A DNA stretch of 64,000 nt from NCBI GenBank assembly GCA_032717465.1, contig JAVRFU010003718.1, positions 3,460,445 to 3,524,444 of the forward strand, written 5' to 3'. Below are positions 30,373 through 44,230 of this stretch, piece by piece; position 1 is the first letter of the stretch; each line of letters opens with the position of its first letter. The notes under the pieces were generated by a model. The model saw only the letters and a program-made list of their open reading frames with translations, had not been told where the DNA came from and did not search any database. Source of the stretch: Coenobita brevimanus (lineage: Eukaryota > Arthropoda > Malacostraca > Decapoda > Coenobitidae). A program made the position numbers and the translations under genes.

Positions 30373-30928
30373 TACCAATTTGTAAGGGAGGAAACAAAGA
30401 AGAACCTCTGAATCATAAACCAGTGTTCTTGGCCACCATAGACGCAAAATTGTTCGAGAGAATCACGAAAGACAGATGGATAAAATATCTGGAGGAGATG
30501 GAGATTTTGGAAGAAAGTTAGTTTGGATTCAGATGTGAAAGGTGTGTGTTTCCAACCTGTTGAGCTTCTACTCAAGGGTGATAGACGTGCTATAGGAAAG
30601 GGGTAGTTGAGTGAACAGTGTGTATTTAGATCTCGAGAAAGCCTTTGACAAGGTAACCCATTGCAACTAATGTGGAAATTGGAGCACACAGGACTGAAGG
30701 GGAACTTTCTGGAGTGGTTGACAGACTTCTTGTGAGACTGACTAATGAGAACATTAATAAAGGACAGTAATGCAAGTGTCTTTGCTGATGATGTGAAGAT
30801 CATGAGGAAAGTACAAGTTGAACAAGACTGTAAAATGCTGCAGGAGAACCTGGATAGCAATCATGATTGGAGCCACATGAGGGAAATAAAAATTCAACGC
30901 AAAAAAATGTACAATACTCGAAATGGGT
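30373..30928 (+). mobile_element. CR1/L2 RT part, motif B deleted (unit 2)
   Basis: Colinear with 10,449-11,004, with the same internal deletion before SVFADDVKIMRKVQVEQDC and the same interrupting RTE insertion after GAAATGGGT. Confidence 0.75.
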
Positions 30929-33230
30929 CTATCCATCTCTTGCCAGATGCCTGAATCCCGTTCGGGGTGGCCACAAACAAATCGCCTCCACGTTGCCTTG
31001 TCCCCGGAATTTCATTGCCCTGATACCAGCTAACACACCCCTCTCTCATATACTTCTCCATTCCATCCCTCCATCTCATCATTAGCTTTCCCCTCCCTCT
31101 CCCCCCCTTCCACCTCACTCACATCCACTCTCCTCATCACTCTCTCACTCTCCATCCTCTCCACATGGCCAATCCACCTCAATGTGTTTCTCCCAACACT
31201 CCCTATCACATCCACATCACAATGCTCCTTCATTTCCTCATTTGTCAGTGTGTCTCTCCATTTGACTCCACATGCTATTCTTAAATAATTTATTTCCGCT
31301 GCTCTCATTCTTGACCTGCGTCTCTCCAACAACATCCAAGCTTCATTTGCATATGTTAGAGTTGGTATCACAATACTGTCATGTAGTAGCTTTCTCACTT
31401 CCATGCTCACCTCCCTATTTCTCATCACTGCTTCCAGTGAACCAACAACCTTTCTTCCCTACTGTACCCTTTCAAGCACTTCACCCTCTAAACCTCCATC
31501 CTTACTAATCACACTACCCAAGTACTGTACTTGAATGCACTCACGTTCTCCATATCCTCACCATCCAACCTCACTGTACATTCTGTGACTTCATTCCTCT
31601 CAAACACCATAACTTTACGTTTGTTTACATTAATTTTCAGTTTCCTCCTCCCACACACTGTCCCAAATTCTTTCACCAGACCTTGCAACTTCAATTCATC
31701 TTCACTCAACAATACTGTATCATCAGCAAACGGTAACACTGGAATCTTCCAAATCTGACCCTCATTCATTAGAGCTACCGCTATATCCACTGCCCAACCT
31801 TGCACCTAATTCACAACCCCATGGATGTGTATATTAAACAGCCATGCAGACATCACACAACCCTGTTTCAGTCCCACATTCAGATCAAAGAACTCACTCA
31901 GCTCACCATCCACTCGCACCGTAGCCCTAGCTACGTCATACATACTCTTCACAGCATTTAACAATTTCCTATCCACTCAATATATTCTTAATACCTCCCA
32001 CATACCTTGCCTATCTAGTCTGTCATAAGCTTTCTCCAAGTCCATGAAGGCACCATACACTTTCTTTCCTTTCTCTAGATACTTCTCCACTAAACATCTT
32101 AGAACAAGTATCTGATCTACACACCCTTTTCCCTTCCAAAATCCCCCTAGTTCTTCTCCAACTAGCTACTCTGTCATATGCCTAACCCTATCAATGAGTA
32201 TTCTACCATATATTTTACCAGTCACACTAAGAGGGCAAATAACACAATGGTTACCACGTACTTCTCTCTCCCCTTTTCCTTTGTATAAAGGAACAATTAT
32301 ACCTGATTTCCAGTCCTCCGGAACCCTTCCCTCTCCCCAAGCCAATTTACACAACTTCCATAACCACCCCACAACAATCTCACCCCCATACCTCAGCTTT
32401 TCACCACACACTCCATCAATTACTGGGGCCTTTCCCAACTTGATATTCTTCATTGCTTCCACTACTTCCCCCCTACTGATCTCTTCCTCCCTCCTCTCAT
32501 CTCTTCTTCTCCCAGCCATTCCCCAACCACATATACTCTCACTACACTCACTCTCTAAATTCAACAAATCCTCAAAGTGCTCCTTCCATCTCCTCAACTT
32601 CTCTCTCTTCTCCACCAACAATCTATTACTCCTATCTTTCACTCCTCTACTATTTCCTCTTTCACACAGCCTTAATTTCATTACCTCCTTCCAAAACAAT
32701 TTCTTACTCTCCCTCCATTTCACACTCAGATTCCTCCCAAACTCTTCATCTACTTTCTTCTTACTCTCCTTCACTAGTCTCTTCACCTCCCTTCTCCCAC
32801 TCACATATACCTCTCTCCTCTCTCTCATCTTCTCCCCTACCTCTACTCGCTAACCATACACTATATGCCTTCTTCTTTTGTTCCACAACTCATTTCACCT
32901 CATCATTTCACCAAGCTGTCCCTTGCACACCCTTGCATCTCCTCCTCACTCCAGAAACCACCTCACATGTTGCGCCTATCTCTTCCGTGAATATCTTACG
33001 TTTCCATCTGCTCTAGCTCATACCTTCCCAATCTGTCTTTTAATATGCTCTTATACTCTGACATTTTCTCACTATCTTGCAAACTCTCCACTCTTCTCAC
33101 ATGAGCTGTTTCCTCCTATCTTCTTTTTACGGGGTGGGGCAGTAACCCACCACCAACCCTTTTAGTCGCCTCGTACGACAAGCAGGGATACTGGGGGAGT
33201 ATTCTTGAAACCCCCCTACCCCCAGGGGGT
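30929..33230 (-). mobile_element. RTE-II element (copy d, unit 2)
   Basis: Duplicate of copy a: the same tail position in CR1/L2 and the same 5' end CCCCCAGGGGG then TAGTGGTATC. It is longer than copy a around 31,750-31,870, where copy a has a deletion. Frames include 31,030-31,428 (C-terminus, TLRWIGHVERM), 31,509-31,805 (LPFADDTVLLSEDE) and 32,166-32,828 (linker and early RT, LGKAPVIDGVCGEKLRYGG). All are broken. Confidence 0.85.
32166..32828 (-). pseudogene. RTE-II linker and early RT fragment
   Basis: A 220-codon frame: KRLVKESKKKVDEEFGRNL, RRWKEHFEDLLNLE, KLGKAPVIDGVCGEKL, WKSGIIVPLYKGKGERE and GRILIDRVRHMTE, then a stop. The Gly in the GID box is replaced by Val (APVID). Confidence 0.75.
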
Positions 33231-34139
33231 AGTGGTATCATATATTTTAGCTTGAAAACTTGCCGTTGACGGCGTCCTAGAACCCAACCGATATTTTATC
33301 ATTAGTTACGTGTTCCATTATACGACTATGCCAAATTGAACCTGACTGCTCGTATCCTTGGGACCTCCCTGTATCAGCCAAACTGTAACAGCTAGAGAAA
33401 AAGGTAAAGATACATAAGACTCACCAACTCATCCTCTTTCAAATGAAAGTATCCCCTCGTCTCCACGTGGTCCCGTCAGTGAGTAAGGATAAATTAGAGT
33501 TCAATGGGTGATGGGAAGACGCTATACAAGTCGACCACCTTTGCTCGCACCTAAAATCGTGACGGCTATACAAGTCGACCGACGCATTGCGGATATACAT
33601 TTTTTTCTCTCTCTCTCTCTCATTTTCCCTAATGCTTTCTATTTCCTCATCTCTCACATTTTTGATGAAAACTTTTTAGCTACTTCTATCATTCCTCATT
33701 CCACACTGATCACTAGACCTAATACATTTTGCCACTCCTCTGGCCTCCCTATTCTTTACTTCTTCCCATTTCCTCTTCCATGGACAGTCTGGATTTCTTC
33801 ATGTAGCTCTCTTCTCCATTCTATAGTATTTCCACTACATTATTATGTAGTCAATCGTTCCATTAATTGGGGTCACCTTCGTGAACACAATTTTCAGATC
33901 ATATCGCACCGTCCTGCTATCTACCTATTTGCCCATTCATTTGAATAATCCTGTTCATGTCATATACTGCATAACGATTTTTGAAGCCACCCTTCGCTCT
34001 TTCATTCACTCAGTTAAAGTTCCTACATAACTGCATATATCTGCCTTGATCACATAAATGCAGTTCTACACACTGCTCCATTTCTGCCAGCCTGCCTATT
34101 CAGTCTCCTTATCTCTGAGGGCACACTGAGGGCACACTG
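33231..34139. repeat. Block Q (copy 2)
   Basis: Colinear with 13,228-14,131. Its right end carries GAGGGCACACT twice in tandem (34,118-34,139), where unit 1 has it once, followed by TA and the R arm. The TC run is shorter. No gene is seen. Confidence 0.6.
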
Positions 34140-34141
34140 TA

Positions 34142-34699
34142 TTAACCACCAACAAATCAGTAACATAAAATATTTCGGTACACCTGCCAAATATTTCATC
34201 CTGTTGTAAGCTGTAAAGTGACATAAGCACAGTAAGGTGGAACTTATGTCACAAACACATGCGGTTATTTATTCTTAACACAGGTTATGTGCGGTTTTGG
34301 ACGTCCTTTAATTCATATTAACGTGGCACTTTGAGCCACAGATGCTCTTGACTTTTACTTATTTGTAACATTATAATACACGACGGAGGTATATAGACAA
34401 TAACACACAATACGTTGTAGGTCCTCTATCATTTTCGTCCCTTTCCCATACGTTGTGGGTAACACCACAGTATTACACATTAAATACCTTTATATATTTA
34501 CACCCACTGGTTCTGATAGTCTATAACAACAATCATGACACACTGGAACATCGCCAGGGTCGTTTCACAATTGTCCAACAATGCCTACACTGGTCTTGGG
34601 GTTGTGGCTTTGGATGTGGGGTGCTTGAACGGCTGGTCACTCACTGGCCACGACTCCAGCTAATAACGGGGAAAAATAACTGTTTTCGAGTGTACATGG
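34142..34699 (+). repeat. R arm (unit 2)
   Basis: Colinear with 14,134-14,692. Its inner part is inverted relative to 40,118-40,440. It ends GTGTACATGG, the start of a minisatellite unit, then the hAT-like element. Confidence 0.75.
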
Positions 34700-34707
34700 A
34701 ATTAGAT

Positions 34708-36768
34708 CAGTGGTTCTTATCTCTTTTTGAGTCACGGACCCCTTCGAGAATCTGGTGAACGCTATCAACCGTTTCCCTACAAAAATGCACATGAGCACAA
34801 TCGTAACATTTTGCATGCAATGAATATACATTATTTTATTGAAATCTACCTCACGCAGTATATCACAAAGTATAAAACAGTCTTTACAAAGAATTATGCT
34901 TCTCACTCTTTTTCATGCAAAAACTAATGGCCATTCGAAAAAATGAAATACTGTACATCCAACTTCAGCAAATTAAACAAAACAAAAAACTTTAAGTCTG
35001 CTCCAAAGTTCATTTCAATGAGAAAGTTGTTGTTGCTGTTTGGCTTGAATAAGATGAAATTGTGGACTGGTCTTTCACAAGGCAACATGCATGTCATTGT
35101 TGACATCCAGTTGATTTCGACTTATCATTTGGATACAGTAAACCCTCATTATACAATGCCTCATTGTACGATATTTCGCTTATACAATGTCAAAATTTTA
35201 GTACCCTATGCCCACTATACAATGGGAACGATTTGCAACAATGATGGATCATCCGTGGCTCAGTGAACAGCGAATGTGCAAACGCAACAAAAACGTCCTC
35301 ACACTGTTGGCATTAGACCACACACACTTGTCCACCGGTCCAGCCTCATTAGCTAGCCCTGCCCAGCCAGGCAGTTCTGACATTGATGAGTGAGGGCTGT
35401 GAGTCCCTGTGACTGTGAGGCCGAGTAGGGACAATTCGCCGTCAGGACGATTCCCCATCATTTATTTAGGTATCAGTTTATTTAGCAAGTACACTAGTTT
35501 TTTAATTATGTAAGTTATAAAAGTGATGGTGGTTTATTGTTTATATAGTAAATGTAAAATATGGCATCAAATCATGGGCATTAAATGAAAAATAATAATA
35601 TATTGAAACGTGAATCAGCTGATTTATGATCGATCCTTCATCTTAGCATAAGGCTACATACAAGACATTGGCATTTATATAAATGCCTAATTACCTTAAG
35701 TGAACGATCGACATACTTTAGAATTATACAAATAATCTTCATGTTACGTCTATATATATGTTTCGGGATATTTCGCCATCAAGTCAATTCGCCATCACAA
35801 CAATAACAAGACAATTCGCCATCGGGACTTTTCGTCGTCAGGATGATTCCCCTTCGTTTATTTTCATATCAGTTTATTTAGGAAGTACACTAGTTTTTTA
35901 GTACTGTACTTGTACCTCTTCAAAGTCGTTTTAAAATATACCCAGGATGTTGTAGTACCAATGGAAATTAATGAAAACAGCTGTGGGTGATGCTAGAACA
36001 TAATTCAAAGTCAACTACAGCAAGGTAGAAACAAGTTAAATATTGTCTAAAAGTGTCACTTATAAATGATATCCAAAGCCAATGCTACTGAATGAAAATA
36101 GACTTTGATAGATCCCCCTGAGAATTAGTTATTAAAGTATCAGTTAATCAGTAATAAGTATGTTTATAGAATGACGGGGAATTGTCCTGACGGGGAACGT
36201 CCATATTATGACGGCGAATTGTCGACTTCATGGCGAATTGTCTAGGAACCACATAAACAACCGTTGCTTGCTTCAGTAAAGGTAAGATCTACTGTATACT
36301 GTAGTTTTCATGCTTTTTTCTCTTTATTCACTATTAATGTGTTACTTTCAATGTTTAAACATAAGGATATTTCATGTATGTGAGTGGCAAGGTGTGTGTA
36401 TGTGAGAGTTTAGGCACGTCTGGGAACGAATCCCCATTGACTCCATGTTATAATGGGATTGCTATACGATGGATTGCTTTACGATGGGGTTTTCAGGAAC
36501 GGAACCCCATCGTATAATGAGGGTTTACTGTAGAAACAAGTGCTGAAATCCGACTCGCAATGGTATGTAGTTGCAAATGGAATCACAGCACCCATAGCTC
36601 GCTTTGCCAAACGAGGGTAGGCGTGCATCAACGAACACCGGAATTCTTAAAGACTTCGAGTTTCTTTGTATGTTTTTTTAAGTTAATGATGCCAAACGGC
36701 ATCACGCAATCTCGCTAAATTGTTCTCAATAATTCTGACCTTCACGGACCCCAGGTTAAGAACCCCTG
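34708..36768. mobile_element. hAT-like element (unit 2)
   Basis: The ends are CAGTGGTTCTTATC and, reversed, CAGGGGTTCTTAACC, flanked by AATTAGAT (34,700-34,707) and CATTAGAT (36,769-36,776). The flanks are the first bases of the 34-bp minisatellite unit. Length is 2,061 bp including the nested 1,395-bp pogo-like element. No transposase is seen. Confidence 0.75.
35136..36530. mobile_element. pogo/Tigger-like TIR element without RTE (unit 2)
   Basis: Termini CAGTAAACCCTCATTATAC and inverse, TA on both sides (35,134-35,135 and 36,531-36,532), 1,395 bp. It contains the uninterrupted GTTGTAGTACC at 35,951-35,959 where unit 1 carries RTE-I copy b. It also holds three AATTCGCC motifs on the left and three GCGAATTGTC-like motifs on the right. 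Confidence 0.8.
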
Positions 36769-37409
36769 CATTAGATCATTTCAGTCTTACCACAGTACAT
36801 GGCATTAGATCATTTCAGTCTTACCACAGTACATGGCATTAGATCATTTCAGTCTTACCACAGTACATGGCATTAGATCATTTCAGTCTTACCACAGTAC
36901 ATGGCAATAGATCATTTCAGTCTTACCACAGTACATGGCATTAGATCATTTCAGTCTTACCACAGTACATGGCATTAGATCATTTCAGTCTTACCCCAGT
37001 ACATGGCATTAGATCGTTTCAGTCTTACCACAGTACATGGCAATAGATCGTTTCAGTCTTACCACAGTACATGGCAATAGATCGTTTCAGTCTTACCACA
37101 GTACATGGCAATAGATCGTTTCAGCCTTACCACAGTACATGGCATTAGATCATTTCAGTCTTACCACAGTACATGGCAACAGATCGTTTCAGTCTTACCA
37201 CAGTACATGGCAATAGATCGTTTCAGTCTTACCACAGTACATGGCATTAGATCGTTTCAGTCTTACCACAGTACATGGCAATAGATCGTTTCAGTCTTAC
37301 CACAGTACATGGCATTAGATCATTTCAGTCTTACCACAGTACATGGCATTAGATCATTTCAGTCTTACCACAGTACATGGCAATAGATCGTTTCAGTCTC
37401 GCCACAGTA
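36769..37409. repeat. 34-bp minisatellite, left part (unit 2)
   Basis: 18 full units plus 29 bases, ending at the TA into which the 2.1-kb TIR element was inserted. Units vary (CATTAGATCAT or CAATAGATCGT, mostly GTCTTACC), with substitutions scattered among them, unlike the uniform array at 19.3 kb. Confidence 0.9.
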
Positions 37410-38655
37410 CAGTCGCCAAACTTTCCACCTGGGCCACCTATCAGCGAGAGGTTGTCAACGGGTGCTGGCAACAGTGCTTGTGTTTGTTCGTGGTACATGT
37501 TCGACCAAATTCGGATCATCAGCTTTCTTCGTCCGTAGTGAACCTCCGTCAGAGTTCATCCCAATTTTCAGTAGGCAATTTTTAGCCAACAGAATTTCAA
37601 AGGAACTTCTTGAAAGTATTGGATAATGCGAGTATTGAAACAATAAGTAAAATAACCTAAAAGACCGCATCTTAACATTTGTTACATATTTATAAACGTA
37701 TTTTTTTTCTCTATTACATGATAAACCCATGGCTAAAAATTGTCTACTGAATATTGAGAGGAAGAACCGTCGTGTGACCAGCCCTTACGGTAGAGAAATT
37801 GATACCGGTGTCTAACTATTCGTTTTGCATTTCGCCAGTCCTGGACCGGTCTCGATTAAACCTATTGAAATGCCATTTTTGATCCGAGACATGGTTAGAT
37901 AAGTTAGGTCATTAATTGTTACAGGATTCCTCACTGGGCGGGTAGTAATTACTAAATAGGAGAGATAGGAACTGTACAGTAGATGTCGGAGGTTGAAACT
38001 CGTTCGTTGAGACAGAATACTGCCTCGAGTCTAGCTTCGTGGGAAAAATATATATATATTTTCCAACCTGTAATGATAATTTCATGTTCGTTATGTTGCA
38101 TTTACCAATCACATACGTAATATAACAGGCAATGGTTACATAAATGTCCCAAGAATTCATGAATCATTAGCAGTTGTGCTTAAAATGACTGAAGCTTTTG
38201 CATACTGTTATGGAGAGGTGGTGTCTTCATCTTGTTATAATGTGAGATTATGTTGTTAGGTGAATAATCGATGAGAGTGTAAATGTGTGACCTCACACAG
38301 AAGAGGCACCGCTCACAATCAATTTTCCTTGTAATGTGTAATTCAGTCATTCGTTAGATGAACTATACAGGTGTGCTGTTATGACCATAGTCATATGAAA
38401 TATGATACAGTAAGTCATTATCATAGATGATATGATAGCCACATTCGACAACAGTATGCATAAACTCTTTGCCTGTTGAGGTGACGGTACTTTAACATAC
38501 CTCTTCGTGGTGCACCACAGAACACATAAAAACACCTACCTGACGTATTACCAATGAGGAAATAAGCAACCGTTAACAGTGTCTGAATATCATCCTAATG
38601 TTTACTGGTCACTGTCATTCATGATGTGAATATGGTAGGTAATCTTACTTGTAAC

Positions 38656-38656
<1 letters not shown>

Positions 38657-38695
<39 letters not shown>
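38657..38695. repeat. (GA)n microsatellite
   Basis: An uninterrupted GA run of about 38 bp. The corresponding place in element T copy 2 (near 62,876-62,889) has only a few GA repeats. Confidence 0.95.
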
Positions 38696-38698
<3 letters not shown>

Positions 38699-38937
38699 GG
38701 GGCGATTCCAGTATTTGGTGCATTAATATGTTATGGTAACAATGTAAAAATAAAATAGAAACTATAATGTTCACTATTGTTAAGAATGCAAATATTTAAT
38801 AGAATGCTAATGGATCTCAAAAACTAGTTCGGCAATTATTATCACTGACAGTATGAATAACGTAACCCCCGCCTCCCTCCGTCCGGCACCTGCCCTGGCC
38901 TTCACTATACATGCCAAGCCTCCGACCTTACACAGCC

Positions 38938-39286
<349 letters not shown>

Positions 39287-39503
39287 CCACCTTACACCTG
39301 AGACATTTTTAGCCCTACCCAACTCCGTACCCAGCCATCTATGGGATGAACTCTGACTCTGACGGAGGGTCAGTACGGACGAAGAGAGTTGATGATCTGA
39401 ACTTTCGTCGAGCATGTACACACGAACAAACAGATTCATTGTTGCCAGCACCCGTTACCCCCCTCTCGCTGACAGGTGGCCCATGTGGAAAGTTTGGCGA
39501 CTG

Positions 39504-40117
39504 TACATGGCATTAGATCGTTTCAGTCTTACCACAGTACATGGCAATAGATCGTTTCAGTCTTACCACAGTACATGGCAATAGATCATTTCAGTCTTGC
39601 CACAGTACATGGCATTAGATCGTTTCAGTCTTACCACAGTACATGGCATTAGATCATTTCAGTCTTACCACAGTACATGGCATTAGATCGTTTCAGTCTT
39701 ACCACAGTACATGGTATTAGATCGTTTCAGTCTTACCACAGTACATGACATTAGATCGTTTCAGTCTTACCACAGTACATGGCAATAGATCGTTTCAGTC
39801 TCGTCATAGTAAATGGCAATAGATCGTTTCAGTCTTACCACAGTACATGGCAATAGATCGTTTCAGTCTTACCACAGTACATGGCAATAGATCGTTTCAG
39901 TCTTACCACAGTACATGGCATTAGATCGTTTCAGTCTTACCACAGTACATGGCATTAGATCGTTTCAGTCTTACCACAGTACATGGCATTAGATCATTTC
40001 AGTCTTACCACAGTATATGGCATTAGATTGTTCCAGTCTTACCACAGTACATGGCATTAGATCATTTCAGTCTTGCCACAGTACATGGCATTAGATCGTT
40101 TCAGTCTTACCACAGTA
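39504..40117. repeat. 34-bp minisatellite, right part (unit 2)
   Basis: TACATGG completes the unit split by element T, then about 17.9 units follow. Units are heterogeneous, and one shows GTCTCGTCATAGTAAATGG (39,797-39,815), as in the short array at 61.7 kb. Joined to the left part, the original array would hold about 37 units. Confidence 0.9.
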
Positions 40118-40688
40118 CACCCAAAAACAGGAATTATCCCCCCCTTATTAGTCGTAGTCGCGAACAGTGAGCAACTGGACGATCGAGCACACCACATCCA
40201 ATACCACTACCACAACCCACAGTGTAAGCGTTCTTAGGCAGATGCGGAACGACCAAAGCTGGCGATGTTACAGAGTGTCATGATTGTTTTATAGACTTCA
40301 GAACCAGTGGGGGTAAATATATATAGGTATTTAATGTGTAATACTGTGGTTTTATCCACAAGATATGGCAAAGGCACGAAAATGAAAAAAGTCTTACAAT
40401 GTATTATGTGTTATTCTAGATATACTTACATCCGATATTATTATGTTAAAACCATATATACTCAACAGCACCTGTTAAAAGATATGATGTCTTTTCTCAT
40501 ACATTCTTGCTCTCTAATCCACCATTCATCTCTCTGGGTTCCTGTCTCCACCATATGCCCCTTTTATCCTCTTGTCCCCCATTCCCACCCTTTGTTAACC
40601 AGTATAAACAAAGATAGTGATGAAATGGTCCGTCACGTACTGTTCATATTAATATTGTCATACACCTTTGTATTAACCGCCAACAAAT
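40118..40688 (-). repeat. R' arm (unit 2) running into the start of an R arm
   Basis: Matches 19,861-20,385 but continues past CATATTA into CACCTTTGTATTAACCGCC, the outer start of R, without block Q. The R sequence is cut at CCAACAAATC (40,688) by RTE-I copy e. Confidence 0.7.
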
Positions 40689-40719
40689 CTATCTATCTAT
40701 CTATCTATTGCCAGACGCC

Positions 40720-43017
40720 TCAATCCCGTTTCGGGTGGCCACAAACAAATCGCCTCCAAGTCGCCCTATCCCCCGCCATTTCACTCCCCTGCTCCCAACT
40801 CACATCCCCCTCTCTCATATACCTCTCCACCCCATCTCTCCATCTCATCCTCGGCCTCCCCCTCCCTCTTTCCCCCTCCACCTCACTTACATACACTCTC
40901 TTCGTCAGTCTTTCACCCTCCATCCTCTCCACATGGCCAAACCACCTCAGTGTGTTCCTCATAACGCTTCCTATCACATCCACATCAACACCACAACGCT
41001 CCTTTATATCCTCATTCGTCAGCCTGTCTCTCCATGTGACTCCACAGGCTCCTCTTAAATAACTCATTTCCACGGCTCTCACTCTTGACTTGTGTCCTTC
41101 CAACAACGTCCAAGCTTCACTTCCATACGTTAGAGTTGGTATCACAATACTGTCATGTAGTAACTTTTTCACTTCCATGCTCACTTCCCTGTTTCTTATC
41201 ACTGCTTTCAAAGAACCAGCAACCTTTCTTCCCTGCTGTACCCTTTCAAGCACTTCACCCTCCAAACCTCCATCCTTACTCATCACACTACCCAAGTACT
41301 TAAACGTACTCACATTGTCCAATTCCTCACCATCCAACCTCGCTGTACATTCACTGACTTGACCTCTCTCAAAGACCATCACTTTACTCTTCCCTACATT
41401 CACCTTTAGATTCCGTTTCTTACACACTCTCTCAAACTCATCCACCAAGCCTTGCAGCTCCCCTTCGTCTTCACTCAACAACACAGTATCATCTGCAAAC
41501 AACAGTACAGGGAGTTTCCAAACACTATCCTCTCCCACCAGGGCCAATCCAACATCCACTACCCTACCTTGTACCTCTTTTATTACCCCATCCATGTACA
41601 GATTGAACAACCATGGAGACATGACACATCCCTGTTTCAACCCAACTTTCAAAGACAAAACTTCACTTAGTTCACCATCCACACGCACTGCAGCCTTCGC
41701 ACCATCGTACATACTCTTCACAGCATTCAACAACTTCCCATCTACTCCATATATTCTTAACACTTTCCACAATCCTTGTCTATTCACCCTGTCATATGCT
41801 TTATCCAAATCCATGAAAGTCGCATACAACTTCTTTCCCTTCTCTAGAAACTTTTCCACTAAAGATCTGACAATGAATATCTGATCTACACAACCTCTTC
41901 CCTTCCTAAAGCCTCCCTGTTCTTCTCCAACTAATTTCTCTGTTCTTTCTCTAACTCTGTCTATAAGTATCCTACCATACACTTTTCCAATTATACTAAG
42001 AAGACAAATGCCCCTATGATTACCACACACTTCTTTTTCCCCTTTTCCTTTGTACAAGGGAATAATTATACCTGACTTCCAATCCTCCGGGACTCTACCT
42101 TCCTCCCAGGCCAATCTGCACATCTTCCACATCCATTCAACTACTATCTCTCCCCCATGCTTCAGCATTTCACCACACACTCCATCAATTCCTGGGGCTT
42201 TCCCCAGTTTGACTTTCTTCATTGCTTCCACAACTTCTATCCTACTGATTTCTTCCGGTCTTCTCACCTCCCTCCTTCTCCCAGCCATTCCCCAGCAACT
42301 TATACTTGCATAACTTCCATCCTCCACGTTCAACAATTCCTTAAAGTGTTCTCTCCATCTGCTCACTTTTTCTCCCTTCTCCACTAGTAATCTACCATTT
42401 TTATCTTTCACTACCCTGCTAACTTCACTTCCACCCTGTCTTACTCTTTTCACCTCTTTCCAGAACATTTTCTTACAGTCCCTCCACTTTACACTCAAAT
42501 TCCTTCCAAATTCCTCATCCACTCTCTTCTTACTCTCTCTTACTAATCTTTTCACCATTCTCTTTCTTTCTACATATAACTCTCTCTTCCGCCTCTCAAC
42601 TTCTTCCACGCCCCTATTTCTCATCCATTCATTGTATGCTTTCTTCTTTTGTGCCACAGCCCGTTTCACCTCTTCAGTCCACCATGCTGTTCCTTGCACC
42701 CCCCTCCGTCTTCTCTTCCTTCCACACATCACATCACATGCTGCACATATTTCTTCTGTAAATATTCTACACACACCTTCCACATCCCCCATCTGCTCCA
42801 ACTCATATTTGCCCAATCGTTCCTCCACTTCTCTCTTATACTCTGCCTTTTTCTCATCCTCTTGTAACCTTTCCACTCTCCTTGCAACTACTCCTTCCTC
42901 TCGTCTTTCCCTTCTTCTATTCCTCCATCTTACTTGAACTTTAACTCTGGCCACCACCAAGTAGTGGTCAGAAAGTCCACTCCCCCAACCTCTATAAACT
43001 CTTGCATCCAATATCAT
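40720..43017 (-). pseudogene. RTE-I protein from endonuclease SDH to C-terminus
   Basis: A 765-codon open frame starts at the end of the endonuclease (GLSDHYLVVARV). It includes the basic linker, a complete RT (GKAPGIDGVCGEMLKHGG; ATFMDLDKAYDRVNRQG motif A; KVGLKQGCVMSPWLFNLYMD motif B; LLFADDTVLLSEDE motif C) and the full C-terminus ending RRFVCGHPKRD. The apparent ATG is only the first Met after the frameshift. It is the longest RT-to-end frame in the window. Confidence 0.85.
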
Positions 43018-43319
43018 CTTCGCATCCTTTCATCCACACACACATAATCAATCATTGCCTTCCTTTCCCTCAATTCACCACCCACCCTTCTCATCACTCG
43101 CCATGTATACCTGTGGATCATTTTATGCCTGAAGAGGGTATTAGCTATCACCAACCCCCTCCTAGCACAAATGTCCACTAACGCACTCCCATTCTCATCT
43201 ATCTCAGCAGGCACACCCCACTCACCAACTAATCCATCCACCTTCACATTCCCAACTTTACCATTCATATCACCAATCAAAAAAACTCTCTCATTCCTTC
43301 CAAACTTTTCCATGCACAC
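43014..43319 (-). pseudogene. RTE-I endonuclease middle fragment
   Basis: A 101-codon frame: FLIGDMNGKVGNVKVDG, NGSALVDICARRGLVIANT, HRYTWRVMRRVGG and IDYVCVDERMRR. It is separated from the next part by a frameshift and from the N-terminal part by the nonsense codon. Confidence 0.8.
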
Positions 43320-43340
43320 TTCTACATTTGTCCAGAACTC

Positions 43341-43793
43341 TTATCTCACTCTTCTAGCACGATCTTGCGTTGGTGCATTCACACACACAATCGCCCACAT
43401 TTGAATTCCAACTTTCAACTTTACCCACACAATCCTTGACCCAACTGTTCCATACTGTCTTATGCTCCTCTTCCATCTTTTACGCACAACTACACATACT
43501 CCTTCCTTTGCCCTCTCATTCTCACCTACTCCTGCACATATACCCCATCCATACTCCCATTCTCTCACACTTTCTCCTTTCCATTTCAATTCAGTAATTC
43601 CACATACATCCACTTTTGCACCCTCAAGCACCTGGTCAATCTCTCTCTCTTTCACCTCATCATTCGCTCCTCTTATATTCCATGTACTCATTACCAAGTC
43701 CTTTGTCCGGTCCTGGGTCGTCATCGTTTGGTCAGTCCTTGTCCGAGGCTTCATGTTTGTTTTTTTAGTTAGTTGTTTTCCGGGGAGGGGCAC
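43341..43793 (-). pseudogene. RTE-I endonuclease N-terminal fragment
   Basis: A 150-codon frame with leader PLPGKQLTKKTNMKPRT, then STWNIRGANDEVKERE, CGITELKWKGESVRE (the usual ETKW Glu-Thr is Glu-Leu here) and NAPTQDRARRVR followed by TAA, a GAA-to-TAA-type nonsense change. Confidence 0.8.
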
Positions 43794-43882
43794 TAACCCT
43801 CCGCCAACCCTTTTAGTCGCCTTTTACGACAAGCAGGGATACTGGGGGAGTATTCTTGAAAACCCCCCTACCCCCAGGGGGG

Positions 43883-44230
43883 GTGAATAATTTAGAGAAA
43901 AAATAAATCTTTGTGTTATTGCACGATGGTTACTTCCCCCTGCCCGAAATTGGGACTCTGCTATTGTTCGAGATATTTTTATGGCTCTCTGGAATGTACC
44001 TACATCTTTAGGTGGTAAAACAGATCTAGATGATGATGATGATAACAATGTTCAATTGTAAATAACATTCAATAAAGTTTGTTTCATTTAACCTGGCCTC
44101 CCCATCACCCCTTACAGCCAGCCCAGTCCACAGGCAAAACAGACAGAGAAAAAGGGCATAATATACCACATTAAAACCACCACCATCATCATCATCACCC
44201 CACCTCTCTTCACACAAGCGTGCACACACA
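43883..44230 (+). repeat. Block P 3' end / CR1 leader (partial)
   Basis: Matches about 2,805-3,150 and 46,975-47,324, starting abruptly at GTGAATAATT next to the RTE-I 5' end. It carries ATTCAATAAAGTTTG and CATCATCATC. No gene is seen. Confidence 0.7.

Larger units (their letters stand above)
40689..43882 (-). mobile_element. Full-length RTE-I element (copy e)
   Basis: A complete structure: ATCT tail and GGGTGGCCAC-type 3' end at 40,689, and 5' leader CCCCAGGGG, GTATTCTTGAAAACCC, TTGTCGTAAAAGGCGAC and GGAGGGTTAGTGCCCCTCC up to 43,882, 3.19 kb in total. The coding region has two identified lesions: a nonsense codon at 43,341-43,343 and a frameshift near 43,015. The left flank is the R arm and the right flank is block P; these are not neighbours elsewhere. 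Confidence 0.9.

Noticed and set aside
37343..37585. 80-codon frame across minisatellite and element T
   Set aside because: It crosses the insertion junction; no domain.
40307..41062. 251-codon plus-strand frame spanning R' arm and RTE-I 3' end
   Set aside because: It crosses the transposon junction and is composed of repeat and antisense sequence.
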